Assembly: GCF_036075115.1 (NCBI RefSeq)
Contig: NZ_CP107958.1
Coordinates: 3,100,001 to 3,164,000 of the forward strand
Length of the DNA stretch: 64,000 nt
Source of the DNA: Streptomyces sp. NBC_00377
GTDB taxonomy: Bacteria; Actinomycetota; Actinomycetes; Streptomycetales; Streptomycetaceae
Direction: 5' to 3'
Shown: piece by piece, positions 43,569 through 51,826 of the stretch
Layout: each line of letters starts with the position of its first letter
How positions within the stretch are numbered: position 1 is the stretch's first letter
Position numbers and translations under genes: made by a program
The notes under the pieces: generated by a model
The model's database searches: none
What the model was told of the DNA's origin: nothing
What the model saw: only the letters and a program-made list of their open reading frames with translations

Positions 43569-44831
43569 CAGCCACAGGGTGGCCGCGAGGCAGGCCGCGG
43601 AGACCGCGGCGAGGAGGAGCGGGACCGCTCGGACGCCGGACCACTCGATCACCTTGCCCAGTGACGGGCCCGCCACGACACCGCCCGTCAGGGACGCGGC
43701 GATGACGAGCGCGCCGGCCCGGCGGGCGTGCGGTGCGGCCCGGTGCAGCCAGGGCAGCCCGGTGGGGAAGACGGGGGCGATGAAGAGGCCCACACCGGCG
43801 TAGGCGAAAGGCGCCAGGTCCGGTACGGCCGCCAGGAGCAGGCAGACGGTCATGCCGGCGCAGGAGACCGTGATGATGGCCTGAGGGGAGAACCGCAGGG
43901 CGAGCGGGGCGACCAGGAAACGGCCGACGGTCATCATCAGCCAGTACACGGAGGTGGCGGTGGCGGCGATACCGGCGCTGTGGCCGACGCTCTCCAGGTG
44001 CGTGGGTTCCCAGCCGCCCACGCCCGCCTCGATGCCGACATGCAGGACGTAGAGGACGACGAAGACGGCGAGGACGGAGCGCAGGGCGCGGGCGGCGGGC
44101 CCGGACACCTCACCGGCGGGCCGGCCCTGCGGTGGCTGCGGGGGCCTGTCGCGTACCCCGCGCAGACAGAACAGCAGGGGCAGGTTGGCCAGCGCGAAGA
44201 CCAGGAAGACGACGGGGTAGTGCTCGGCGCCGACCGCCCCGATCAGGGCGGGGCCGAGGACCGCGCCGATGCCGAAGTGGGCGTTGAGGATGTTGAGCAT
44301 CGCGGTGGAACGGTGGCCGAAGCCGACCGCGAAGAGCTGGTTGAGGCCGTAGTCGAGACCGCCGAAGCCGCATCCCGCGAGGAGCGCCGCGGCGAGGGCG
44401 AGCGGCCAGTTCGGGGCGAGTGCGAAGCCCGCCGCGCCGAGGGCCATCAGCAGGTACGAGGTGCCGAGTATCCGGCGGTTGCCGGTCCGGCCGTAGAGCC
44501 GGTCGAAGACGAGGACTCCGCCGACCCCGCCGACGAAGTGCGCGCTGAGTGCGAGCCCGGCGGCGGAGGGCGACAGACCGAACTCCTCGCGCAGGGCCGG
44601 GATCGCGGGGCCGTAGAAGGCCTGGAGGGCGCCGAAGAGCATGAAGCCGACGCAGGAGGCGGCCACGGCGGACCTGGTGAAGACGGGATCGGCACCGGTT
44701 CCGCTGCCGGCGCGCACCGCGATGCGGGTGCCGTTGTCGCCGGTGCCTGTACCGGTGGTGCCGATGCCTGTGATGGCGTCCGGCGGGGTCGGGCCGGTCT
44801 GGGTGCGCCGCGCCGTGGGGTGGTCGGTCAC
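43518..44831 (-). CDS. Major facilitator superfamily sugar transporter (FucP-like)
   Basis: A 437-residue transporter with about 12 membrane helices after a 45-residue Gly/Thr-rich cytoplasmic N terminus. GVLVFDRLYGRTGNRRILG is the conserved loop 2-3 motif, and the N-terminal half has FGLSPSAAGLALSAHFVGG. Its place next to a GH35 enzyme and a LacI regulator suggests uptake of galactose-containing oligosaccharides. GTG 44831 lies 64 nt from the palindrome. The C-terminal residues are a TRTKPATRTKP tandem repeat. Confidence 0.9.
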   Translation of the reverse strand: MTDHPTARRTQTGPTPPDAITGIGTTGTGTGDNGTRIAVRAGSGTGADPVFTRSAVAASCVGFMLFGALQAFYGPAIPALREEFGLSPSAAGLALSAHFVGGVGGVLVFDRLYGRTGNRRILGTSYLLMALGAAGFALAPNWPLALAAALLAGCGFGGLDYGLNQLFAVGFGHRSTAMLNILNAHFGIGAVLGPALIGAVGAEHYPVVFLVFALANLPLLFCLRGVRDRPPQPPQGRPAGEVSGPAARALRSVLAVFVVLYVLHVGIEAGVGGWEPTHLESVGHSAGIAATATSVYWLMMTVGRFLVAPLALRFSPQAIITVSCAGMTVCLLLAAVPDLAPFAYAGVGLFIAPVFPTGLPWLHRAAPHARRAGALVIAASLTGGVVAGPSLGKVIEWSGVRAVPLLLAAVSAACLAATLWLTRATRTKPATRTKPVT

Positions 44832-45150
44832 ACGGACTCCAGGGGCGGTCGGCCCACCTCTGCGTGGGCGGCGGATGGTGCTCCGACCCCATCGATGTTA
44901 CCGGTAACATTCGACCCGTCAAGATGCCGGACGCGCCGTCGCGCACACCCCCGCCACCGCCTTCGGAGGGCGGGGCGTCCGCGCCGCGCCAAGCCGGTCA
45001 GGGACACCTGCCCATGCCCTCCAGGGCCCTTGCCAGGACAGGGATCGGGTGGAGCGCGGCCCGGTGGGGTCCGGCCGGTCGATGTCGCCTCGGGCACGGG
45101 TTGGTTGCGACAAGGACTATTCGGCGCCGGGGAGTTGAGGGGACGGCACC
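44832..45150. other. 319-nt divergent intergenic region
   Basis: It carries the LacI-type palindrome at 44895-44910 near the transporter start. The right half upstream of the acyltransferase contains TTGCGACAAGGACTATT near 45107, a possible promoter element. No gene. Confidence 0.4.
44895..44910. promoter_or_regulatory. Perfect 16-bp LacI-type operator palindrome
   Basis: ATGTTACC-GGTAACAT has the central CG and even length typical of LacI-family operators. It lies 64 nt upstream of the transporter start codon, where a repressor would block the MFS-GH35-LacI transcript. Confidence 0.75.
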
Positions 45151-46539
45151 ATGCGAGGCATGAGCCGAGACCGAGACCGGTACGTCGACTTCCTGCGTGC
45201 CTGGGCGATCCTGCTGGTGGTGCTCGGCCACTGGCTGATCACCGGGCTGGTCCGGCATCCGGACGGCGAGATCACCGCGCCGGAACTGCTGGCGACCGTG
45301 CCCTGGACGCAGTGGCTCACCCTGGGCTTCCAGATCATGCCGCTGTTCTTCCTCGCCGGCGGGCACGCCGCCGGGGGCTCCTGGTCACGGGCCCGGGCCG
45401 CCGGCGGGACCGCCGCGGGGTGGGTGGGGCAGCGGGCCGTGCGGCTTCTGCTGCCGACGGCCGTGTACAGCGGCCTCGTACTGCTTGCCGTCGGCCTGTG
45501 CTCCGGACTCGGCGTGGACCCTGCCACCCTCGCGCTGGTGGGGTGGGCGATGGCCATGCAGTTCTGGTTCCTGCCGGTGTACCTGCTGATCAGCGCTGTG
45601 ACGCCGGCCCTGTACGCCCTCCACGAACGGTGGGGCCTGCGCGTCCCCGTGGGCATGGGCGCGGTGGCGTTCGGCATCGGTGCACTCGTGGCAGCGGGCC
45701 ACCCGTCGTCGCGGGGCTCGGCCGTCGAGGTGATCGGGGCGGTCAACTACCTGCTCGTGTGGGGCACCGTCTACCAGCTCGGCTTCTGCTGGCGGGACGG
45801 ACTCCTGGGCGGCGACGCGCGGACGGCGGGGCGGGCTCCCGTCCGGGCCCTGGTCCTGGCGGTGGCGGGTGTGGCGGTGTTCGCCGTACTCGTCGGACCG
45901 GGGCCGTTCCCCGTCAGCCTGATCCTGGTGACCGGGCAGGGGCTGAGCAACACCGACCCGCCGTCGGCGGCCATGCTGGCCTGGAGCCTGGCCCAGGTCG
46001 GGGTGGCGCTGCTGGTCGCACCGGTCGTGCGACGCCTGCTGGAGCGGGCCGGGGTGCGGCGGGCGGTGCGGGTACTGGGGTCCGGCAGCATGGCGCTCTA
46101 CCTCTGGCACATGCTGCCGGTGCTGATCGTCGCCGCCGCCTTCTATCTGACCGGACTCGCACCGGAACCCGTCTACGGCTCGGCGGGCTGGTGGGCGCTG
46201 CGGGTGCCGTGGCTGCTGGTGCTGGCGGGTGTCCTGGTGGGCGTGGTGTGGGCGCTTCGTCCGCTCGAGCGGGCGCTGGCCTCCCTGTACGTCCGTGTGC
46301 GGCCCGGTCCGGCGCTCCGTGGGCCGGCGGCCTGGCGGATATGGGCCGGGCTCGGCGTGAGCGTCTGGGCGCTGACGTATTTCGCGGGGCACGGGTTCGC
46401 CTACGGCGGCGAGTTCCCGGTGTGGCCGGCCGTGGGGCTGGCGCTGGGCACGGCGTGCGTGACCCTCCCCCACCGGCCCGACGGAAGCGGCGAGAACGGC
46501 GGCGGCGCCGAGGTCCACGCCCTGGAAGAGGCCGCCTGA
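45151..46539 (+). CDS. Membrane acyltransferase (acyltransferase 3 family)
   Basis: A 462-residue protein with about 10 membrane segments. The start RDRYVDFLRAWAILLVVLGH carries the invariant Arg and His of acyltransferase family 3, and PLFFLAGGHAAGGSW matches the next conserved loop. It probably acetylates a cell-surface or secreted glycan or secondary metabolite. ATG 45151 follows GAGGGG at 8 nt; ATG 45160 is an alternative. Confidence 0.87.
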   Translation: MRGMSRDRDRYVDFLRAWAILLVVLGHWLITGLVRHPDGEITAPELLATVPWTQWLTLGFQIMPLFFLAGGHAAGGSWSRARAAGGTAAGWVGQRAVRLLLPTAVYSGLVLLAVGLCSGLGVDPATLALVGWAMAMQFWFLPVYLLISAVTPALYALHERWGLRVPVGMGAVAFGIGALVAAGHPSSRGSAVEVIGAVNYLLVWGTVYQLGFCWRDGLLGGDARTAGRAPVRALVLAVAGVAVFAVLVGPGPFPVSLILVTGQGLSNTDPPSAAMLAWSLAQVGVALLVAPVVRRLLERAGVRRAVRVLGSGSMALYLWHMLPVLIVAAAFYLTGLAPEPVYGSAGWWALRVPWLLVLAGVLVGVVWALRPLERALASLYVRVRPGPALRGPAAWRIWAGLGVSVWALTYFAGHGFAYGGEFPVWPAVGLALGTACVTLPHRPDGSGENGGGAEVHALEEAA

Positions 46540-46665
46540 ACGACCCGACCTCGCGGCTCCGCCGGAGGGGCGAGGCGGGGGGAGGCGGGTGAGGCGCGGG
46601 GCGGTGACCCAGGCGAGGCGGTGAGTCGAGTGAAGCAGTGAGGCGGTCAGGCGGTGAGGCGGTGA

Positions 46666-46772
46666 GCTCAAGCCGCCCGCACGATGGCCAGCCGGCTCAA
46701 GCCACGCGCACGATGACCGGCGGTCTCAGGCCACGCGCATGGCGACCAGTCGGCTCAAGCCGTGCGCTTGCG
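46666..46772. repeat. Tandem 29-30-bp units duplicating the 3' end of ku
   Basis: Four imperfect units of the form GCTCAAGCCacGCGCACGAT follow each other, the last one being the ku stop region itself. On the minus strand each copy reads as VRVA-stop or similar, so the end of the gene with its stop codon has been copied three times downstream. Next to it, 46556-46665 is a purine-rich gaggcggtgag repeat. Confidence 0.7.
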
Positions 46773-47900
46773 GGCCGTCGTCTTCTTCGCGGCCGTCTTC
46801 TTCGCCGTCGTTTCCTTGGACGCCGTCGTCTTCTTGGCGGCCGTCTTCTTGGCCGTGCTCCTGTTCTGCGCGGCGCCCCTGGTCTGCGTGGTGCTCTTCG
46901 ACGCCGTCGTCTTCTTCGTCGTCTGTGCCGATTTCGCCGTCGACTTCCTCGGCGCCGCCGTGGTCTTCTTCGTTGTCGACGTCGACTTCTTGCCACCTGT
47001 CCGCTTGGGCGCCGTGCGGGCGGACCTGCGCTGTGGAAGGCGTCTGACCTCGGCCTCCGTCTCCTCCACCGGCTCCTCCGTCGTCCGCTCCCCCGGCTGA
47101 GAGGATCCCTGCTCCGCCTTCTCGCCGCGCGACTCCCTCGCCGCCCGCACGCTCTTCTCCAGGGCCGCCATCAGGTCCAGCACCTTGCCGCTGGACGGCG
47201 GGGCCGGCGCCTCGCGGGGTGTCTCGCCGGCCGCCTTCGCCGCCACGACCTCCTCCACCGCCTCGCGGTACTCGTCGTGCAGGTCGTCGAGGTCGACCTC
47301 GCCGAGGGTGTCCATCAGGGCGTCCGCGAGATCGAGTTCCTTGTCGCGGACGGTGACCGAGGTGTCGGGGACAACGCCCTCCGGGGCGCGGACCTCGTCC
47401 GGCCAGAGCAGGCCGTGCATGGCGATCGCGTCGCCGACCACGCGGAGCATCCCGAGGCGCTCGCGGCCGCGAAGGGCGTACTTCGCGATCGCCACCTTGT
47501 TGCTGCGCTTCAGGGCCTCCCTGAGCAGGGTGTACGGCTTCGCCGCCGGGGCGCCGCCCGCCTGGAGGTAGTAGGCGGTGTCCATCTGGAGCGGGTCGAT
47601 CCGGTCGGCCGGCACGAAGGCCACGATCTCGATCGTCTTGGCGGTCGGGAGCGGCAGGTGGGACAGGTCCTCCTCGGTGATCGGGATGATCGTCCCGTCC
47701 GCGTCCTCGTATCCCTTGCCGATCTCCGCCGAGGTCACCTCGTGGTCGTCCAGCTCGCAGACCTTGCGGTAGCGGATGCGGCCGCCGTCCTCGAGGTGGA
47801 TCTGGCGGAAGGAGATCGAGTGGTTCTCGGTGGCGTTCACCAGCTTGATGGGGATGCTGACGAGGCCGAAGGAGATGGCGCCGTTCCAGATGGATCTCAC
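46755..47900 (-). CDS. ku: Ku homologue with long Lys/Thr/Ala-rich C-terminal tail
   Basis: A 381-residue DNA-end-binding protein of bacterial non-homologous end joining. The Ku core begins RSIWNGAISFGLVSIPIKLV and runs to about residue 265. It is followed by about 100 residues rich in KKTTA/KKTAA repeats resembling the C-terminal half of histone H1. Many bacterial Ku proteins are about 270-300 residues, so the tail is a clear extension; basic tails are known to increase DNA binding in actinobacterial Ku. GTG 47900 follows AAAGGTG at 6 nt. It is divergent from the LigD polymerase gene with 99 nt between. Confidence 0.95.
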   Translation of the reverse strand: MRSIWNGAISFGLVSIPIKLVNATENHSISFRQIHLEDGGRIRYRKVCELDDHEVTSAEIGKGYEDADGTIIPITEEDLSHLPLPTAKTIEIVAFVPADRIDPLQMDTAYYLQAGGAPAAKPYTLLREALKRSNKVAIAKYALRGRERLGMLRVVGDAIAMHGLLWPDEVRAPEGVVPDTSVTVRDKELDLADALMDTLGEVDLDDLHDEYREAVEEVVAAKAAGETPREAPAPPSSGKVLDLMAALEKSVRAARESRGEKAEQGSSQPGERTTEEPVEETEAEVRRLPQRRSARTAPKRTGGKKSTSTTKKTTAAPRKSTAKSAQTTKKTTASKSTTQTRGAAQNRSTAKKTAAKKTTASKETTAKKTAAKKTTARKRTA

Positions 47901-47999
47901 GTGCAGCACCTTTCCGGCCACAGAGCGCGCCATGAGGAGATTCGGATGATGTGCCCAGACATGCGGCGATAGCGGATGGTTTCGTGTGATTCTCATCGT

Positions 48000-48881
48000 A
48001 TGACGCCGATCACTGAGGTGGAGGGGAGACGGGTCGCGCTCAGCAATCTGGAGAAGGTGCTGTATCCGGCGACCGGCTTCACCAAGGGCGAGGTGCTGCA
48101 CTACTACGCGACCGTCGCCGACGCGCTGCTTCCCCATCTGCGCGACCGGCCGCTGTCCTTCCTGCGCTATCCGGACGGGCCTGACGGGCAGGTCTTCTTC
48201 GCCAAGAACGTGCCGCCGGGCACGCCCGAGTGGGTCACCACGGCCGCGGTGCCGCGTTCGGACGGGCCGGCCCGGATGGTGGTTGTGCAGGATCTGGCGA
48301 GTCTGGTCTGGGCGGCGAACCTCGTCACGGAGTTCCATACGCCCCAGTGGGTGATCCAGGAGGCCGAGATGGCCGACCGGCTCGTCTTCGACCTCGATCC
48401 GGGCGCGCCCGCGACCGTCGTCGAGTGCTGCGAGGTCGCGGTGTGGCTGCGGGAGCGGCTCGCGGCGGACGGGATCGAGGCGCACCCGAAGACGTCGGGG
48501 TCGAAGGGGCTGCATGTGCTGGCGGCGGTGCGGGGGGCGTCGTCCGAACGGGTCACGGAGTATGCGAAACAGCTGGCCGTGGAGGCGGAGCGGGCCATGC
48601 CACGGCTGGTTCTGCACCGGATGACGCGGAGTCTGCGGCCGGGGAAGGTGTTCGTGGACTGGAGTCAGAACGCGGCGCGCAAGACGACCGCGGCGCCGTA
48701 CACCCTGCGGGCGCGGGCCGAGCCGACGGTGTCGGCCCCGGTCACCTGGGAGGAGGTCGAGGACTGCCGGTCCGCGGGCCCACTCACGTTCTCGGCTCCG
48801 GACATCGCCCCGCGGCTCCAGGACCACGGAGACCTGCTGGCGCCGCTGCTGGACGCCGGACGGGCGGGAACGGTGCCGTGA
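48000..48881 (+). CDS. ligD: LigD-type polymerase (archaeo-eukaryotic primase-like) domain protein
   Basis: A 293-residue stand-alone polymerase domain of the NHEJ LigD family. Motifs are VFDLDPG (residues 129-135, metal-binding Asp pair), SGSKGLHV (166-173) and VFVDWSQN (third acid). It fills gaps and adds nucleotides, with a preference for ribonucleotides in known members, at broken ends held by Ku. The ligase and phosphoesterase domains are not fused here and must be encoded elsewhere. ATG 48000 is chosen on homology. It shares the divergent promoter region with ku. Confidence 0.93.
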   Translation: MTPITEVEGRRVALSNLEKVLYPATGFTKGEVLHYYATVADALLPHLRDRPLSFLRYPDGPDGQVFFAKNVPPGTPEWVTTAAVPRSDGPARMVVVQDLASLVWAANLVTEFHTPQWVIQEAEMADRLVFDLDPGAPATVVECCEVAVWLRERLAADGIEAHPKTSGSKGLHVLAAVRGASSERVTEYAKQLAVEAERAMPRLVLHRMTRSLRPGKVFVDWSQNAARKTTAAPYTLRARAEPTVSAPVTWEEVEDCRSAGPLTFSAPDIAPRLQDHGDLLAPLLDAGRAGTVP

Positions 48882-48983
48882 GCGGCCCTCGGACCACCCG
48901 CCTCTGGCGTCTCGCCTCTCACCCGTCCTCCCTCACCCTTCGTCCCTCACCTCTCGTCCGGCGGCGCCTCCCGCGTCGCCGGG

Positions 48984-49787
48984 TCACACCCTCTTCCAGG
49001 TCCCGCGGTCCCGGGCCATCGCGTGCAGTGCCTCGACGTCCGCCGGTTTGAGCACGCCGCCGAGCCGGGCGAGATCGGTGAGGTCGGTGTCGTTCACGAC
49101 GCGGACCCGGCGCGGAGGGACGGTGACGGTGACCTCCGCCGGGCCGACCAGGGCCAGCACCGGGCGCACCTCGGCCGTCAGGGCGTAGGACGCGCGGTCG
49201 GCGTCGGCCCGTACCCGGCGCAGCAGTGGTTCCGGGTCCCGGCGGCCCAGGGCGACCATCGGGTCGGCGATCCGGACCCGCTGCTTGCGGGCGTGCAGCG
49301 TGTGAACCGCGAACAGGCCGGCGGGGCCGATGGACAGGTGGTGGACCCGGTCGCCACCGGGGAGGAGGAGGGAGTGCAGGGTGTGCCAGCCGGCGCCGTC
49401 GAGGCGGTCCAGGGCCTCGCCGACCGCCTGCTCGGCAGCCAGGGCGCGACGGCGCGGGTCGGTCCTGAGGCGATGGGCGGGGCCCGGGTCCCGGTCCAGG
49501 TCGATCAGCAGGGCCTCGCCGGGACGGTTGGGGGCCAGGTCGTCGTCCGGATGGAGGGAGAGCCGGACCAGCTCGGCGGGTGTGGGGACCGGGGGCGGGC
49601 CGATGGTGATCGGGCCTGTCACGAAGGGGCCGAGGGCCTCGAGGACGTCGTCCCGGCGGTCGTCCCCGATCAGGTTGATCCTGGCCGCCTCACGGTCGTA
49701 CCAGGCGATGTTCCTGCCGTCGTCGCGACAGACGTAGAGCCGTTCCTGGCCATGCCACCAGGTCGGTATGACGCGCAGTCCGTTCAT
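48984..49787 (-). CDS. NERD-domain (nuclease-related) protein
   Basis: A 267-residue soluble protein. The N-terminal WHGQERLYVCRDDGRNIAWY segment is followed by a linker and a NERD core: AAEQAVGEALDRL, GWHTLHSLLLPGG, VHHLSIGPAGLFAVHTLHAR. The last segment varies from the usual IDH(L/V)VIGP, with HHLSIGP, so catalysis may differ. NERD proteins are often linked with DNA processing, and this gene is adjacent to the Ku/LigD pair. It is the intact counterpart of the pseudogene at 26444. Confidence 0.85.
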   Translation of the reverse strand: MNGLRVIPTWWHGQERLYVCRDDGRNIAWYDREAARINLIGDDRRDDVLEALGPFVTGPITIGPPPVPTPAELVRLSLHPDDDLAPNRPGEALLIDLDRDPGPAHRLRTDPRRRALAAEQAVGEALDRLDGAGWHTLHSLLLPGGDRVHHLSIGPAGLFAVHTLHARKQRVRIADPMVALGRRDPEPLLRRVRADADRASYALTAEVRPVLALVGPAEVTVTVPPRRVRVVNDTDLTDLARLGGVLKPADVEALHAMARDRGTWKRV

Positions 49788-49961
49788 GCACCATCACCCC
49801 TACGACCATGGGAACAGGAGGGACGCTCCGGGGCAAGAAGGCGGTTACCCCCGTGACGAGTTGGGCAGGCCCTAGGTTTGTACGCAAGGGAACGCCGTCC
49901 GGCTGTGCGCCGGGCTGGACTTCGCGGGCCCGGCCTGGGCAGCGCGTTTGGGGAGGCGTCG

Positions 49962-50471
49962 TTGCGGACCCGCAGGAAGCAGCCCGACGTACCGGTTCCG
50001 GACCGCCCGTGGAGCGAGATCGTGCCCGGCCTGTGGATGGGCGGGCACGAGTTCCGGGGGCTGTCGGGGGAAGTGCAACCCGTCGTGGTGCGGGCCGAGT
50101 TCGATCTCGTCCAGACGTTGACGCGGGCGCGGCGTGGACACGGGCCGGATCCCGGCGTGCAGCACCAAGTGTGGCCGGTTCCGGACGGCCCGCTGGACGG
50201 GACCCAGCTCGCCGGCGTGATCCGGCTGGCGCAGGCCGCGGGGGACGCGGTGGACGACGGCCGGACGGTCCTCGTCCGCTGCTACAGCGGCTACAACCGC
50301 TCGGGACTGGTCGTCGCCCACGCGCTGGTGTGCCGGGGCCACCCGGCCGAGGAGGCCATCCGGCTCATCCGGTCACGGCGCTCACCGTGGGCACTGCACA
50401 ACGAGCTGTTCGTGGAGTACCTCCGGGCGGGGCTGACGACGGCCCGACTCCTGGAGGAACTGGCCGAGTAA
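49962..50471 (+). CDS. Tyrosine/dual-specificity protein phosphatase
   Basis: A 169-residue Cys-based phosphatase. The P-loop VRCYSGYNRSG holds nucleophile Cys107 and Arg113, and VWPVPDGPL contributes the general-acid loop with Asp75. The TTG at 49962 is preferred: GGGGAGG lies 5 nt upstream and the protein MRTRRKQPDVPVPDRPW fits the family. The in-frame extension to 49878 is Arg-rich noise. It could reverse Ser/Thr/Tyr phosphorylation by Hanks-type kinases. Confidence 0.87.
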   Translation: MRTRRKQPDVPVPDRPWSEIVPGLWMGGHEFRGLSGEVQPVVVRAEFDLVQTLTRARRGHGPDPGVQHQVWPVPDGPLDGTQLAGVIRLAQAAGDAVDDGRTVLVRCYSGYNRSGLVVAHALVCRGHPAEEAIRLIRSRRSPWALHNELFVEYLRAGLTTARLLEELAE

Positions 50472-50995
50472 TCGTTTCCTCACCCTCAGGGCCTGAGGCC
50501 CTCAGAACCTCAGGCCCCCAGCCCGGCACTCCCGGCATCCCCGGCCTCCGCCCCGGCACCCGCGCACTCCCCGGTATCCCTCGATCTCCGCCCCGGCGCC
50601 CTCACACTCCTCGGCACGCCTCGACCTCCACCCGGGCGCCCCGCATCCCCGCGTCCCTCAACCTCCTCCCTGGCGCCCGCGCACCCCTGCCCCCTCGACC
50701 TCCACCCGGGCGCCCCGCACACCCTGGCCCCCCTCGGCCTCCACCCGGCAGCCTCCACGGGCACCCGGCACCCGCCCAGCCCTGGTCGGCCGATACCTGG
50801 CAATATCTGTCAGTACCCTTCAGGAATTGCCAGCATCCGTCAGCATCTGTCAGTACCGGCCTGCGCCACCCGCCACGGCCGCCGCCTTCCCCGCCTCACC
50901 ACCTCCGGCCCACCGGTACGCAAAACGGACTTCCATACAAATAAGGTGTAACGGGCCTGACACCGTCGTATCGCCAGAGGAGTCACAGGAGTCCC
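50472..50995. other. 524-nt gap with C-rich imperfect repeats
   Basis: From 50520 to 50770 the plus strand is a C/T-rich array of imperfect units. One 27-nt unit starting cctcgacctccacccgggcg is exact at 50619-50645 and 50693-50719. From 50800 to 50860 CAGCATCYGTCAG and CAGTACC motifs recur. No coding region. The promoter of the lipoprotein gene should lie near 50930-50980 (A/T-rich acttccatacaaataaggtg). Confidence 0.6.
50619..50719. repeat. 27-bp exact direct repeat inside an imperfect array
   Basis: Copies at 50619-50645 and 50693-50719, 74 bp apart, within the C-rich array. Confidence 0.75.
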
Positions 50996-51826
50996 GTGCC
51001 CCGCAGTCGCCCCACCAGCACCTTCAGGGCCTCCGGCTCCTCAGGCCCTTCGCGCCTCTCGCGCCCCTTCCGCGCTGCTGAACGCAGGCTCCTCGCCGTC
51101 ACCGTCGCCCTGCTGGCCTCGCTCGCCGTGGGCTGCGGTGACGCCGGTGAGCTCCAGGGCGCGGGGGCGACGCCGACGGCGATCAGTCCGGACAAGCTGT
51201 GGCCGGATCTGGCCCCCGCCTCCAGCCCCGCCTTCGACATCGGCGAGGTGGACACCGAGGTCGTGAAGGGCATCGAGGTGCCCGGCGGCGACATCCGCGA
51301 GGTGGACCCGGTGGCGGTCGTCCGCGCGGAGATCGCCGCGCATCCGGGTGACTACGGCCAGGGGACCTACCGGGAGACGGCCCGCCGGATGGCCGACTGC
51401 GGGAAGCGCGGGGCGGCGGGGAGCCGGTGCCCCGTGCTCAGGGCGTACTACCGGGATCTCACCGGCGACGGCCACCCCGATCTGACGCTGGGCTTCCGCC
51501 AGCTGCCCGGCAAACTGACGGCCGTCCGTGTCTACACCGCGCGCAAGGACAGACTCGTGCAGGTCATGGCCTACGAGGACGCCGTGAGCGGGGTCGAGCT
51601 GGCCGGACGGTCCGTGATCATCCGCGCCCCGTCGGAGGTCGCGGGCTACGAATACCGCCTCCAGTGGACCTGGGACCAGCAGCAGGGGGCGATGCTGCTC
51701 ACCCACGACGAGATGCTGCGCACCGGAGACCGGAAGCACTCGCCCCGGCCCTCCGCCTCCACCACCCCCGACGCCGCCACCCCCGACGCCTCCGCCTCAT
51801 CCTCCGCCTCCGCGAGCGGCCGATGA
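50996..51826 (+). CDS. Putative lipoprotein, partner of the following histidine kinase
   Basis: A 276-residue exported lipoprotein. A positively charged N terminus and hydrophobic segment end in the lipobox LAVGC at about Cys47. The mature part has DPVAVVRAEIAAHPGDYG and a calcium-loop-like DLTGDGHPDLTLGF, then a Ser/Ala/Thr-rich C-terminal tail. GTG 50996 follows AGGAG at 4 nt. Its stop overlaps the kinase start (ATGA). A lipoprotein coupled to a kinase recalls CseA/CseC of the cell-envelope stress system, although the sequence is not clearly CseA. Confidence 0.85.
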   Translation: MPRSRPTSTFRASGSSGPSRLSRPFRAAERRLLAVTVALLASLAVGCGDAGELQGAGATPTAISPDKLWPDLAPASSPAFDIGEVDTEVVKGIEVPGGDIREVDPVAVVRAEIAAHPGDYGQGTYRETARRMADCGKRGAAGSRCPVLRAYYRDLTGDGHPDLTLGFRQLPGKLTAVRVYTARKDRLVQVMAYEDAVSGVELAGRSVIIRAPSEVAGYEYRLQWTWDQQQGAMLLTHDEMLRTGDRKHSPRPSASTTPDAATPDASASSSASASGR

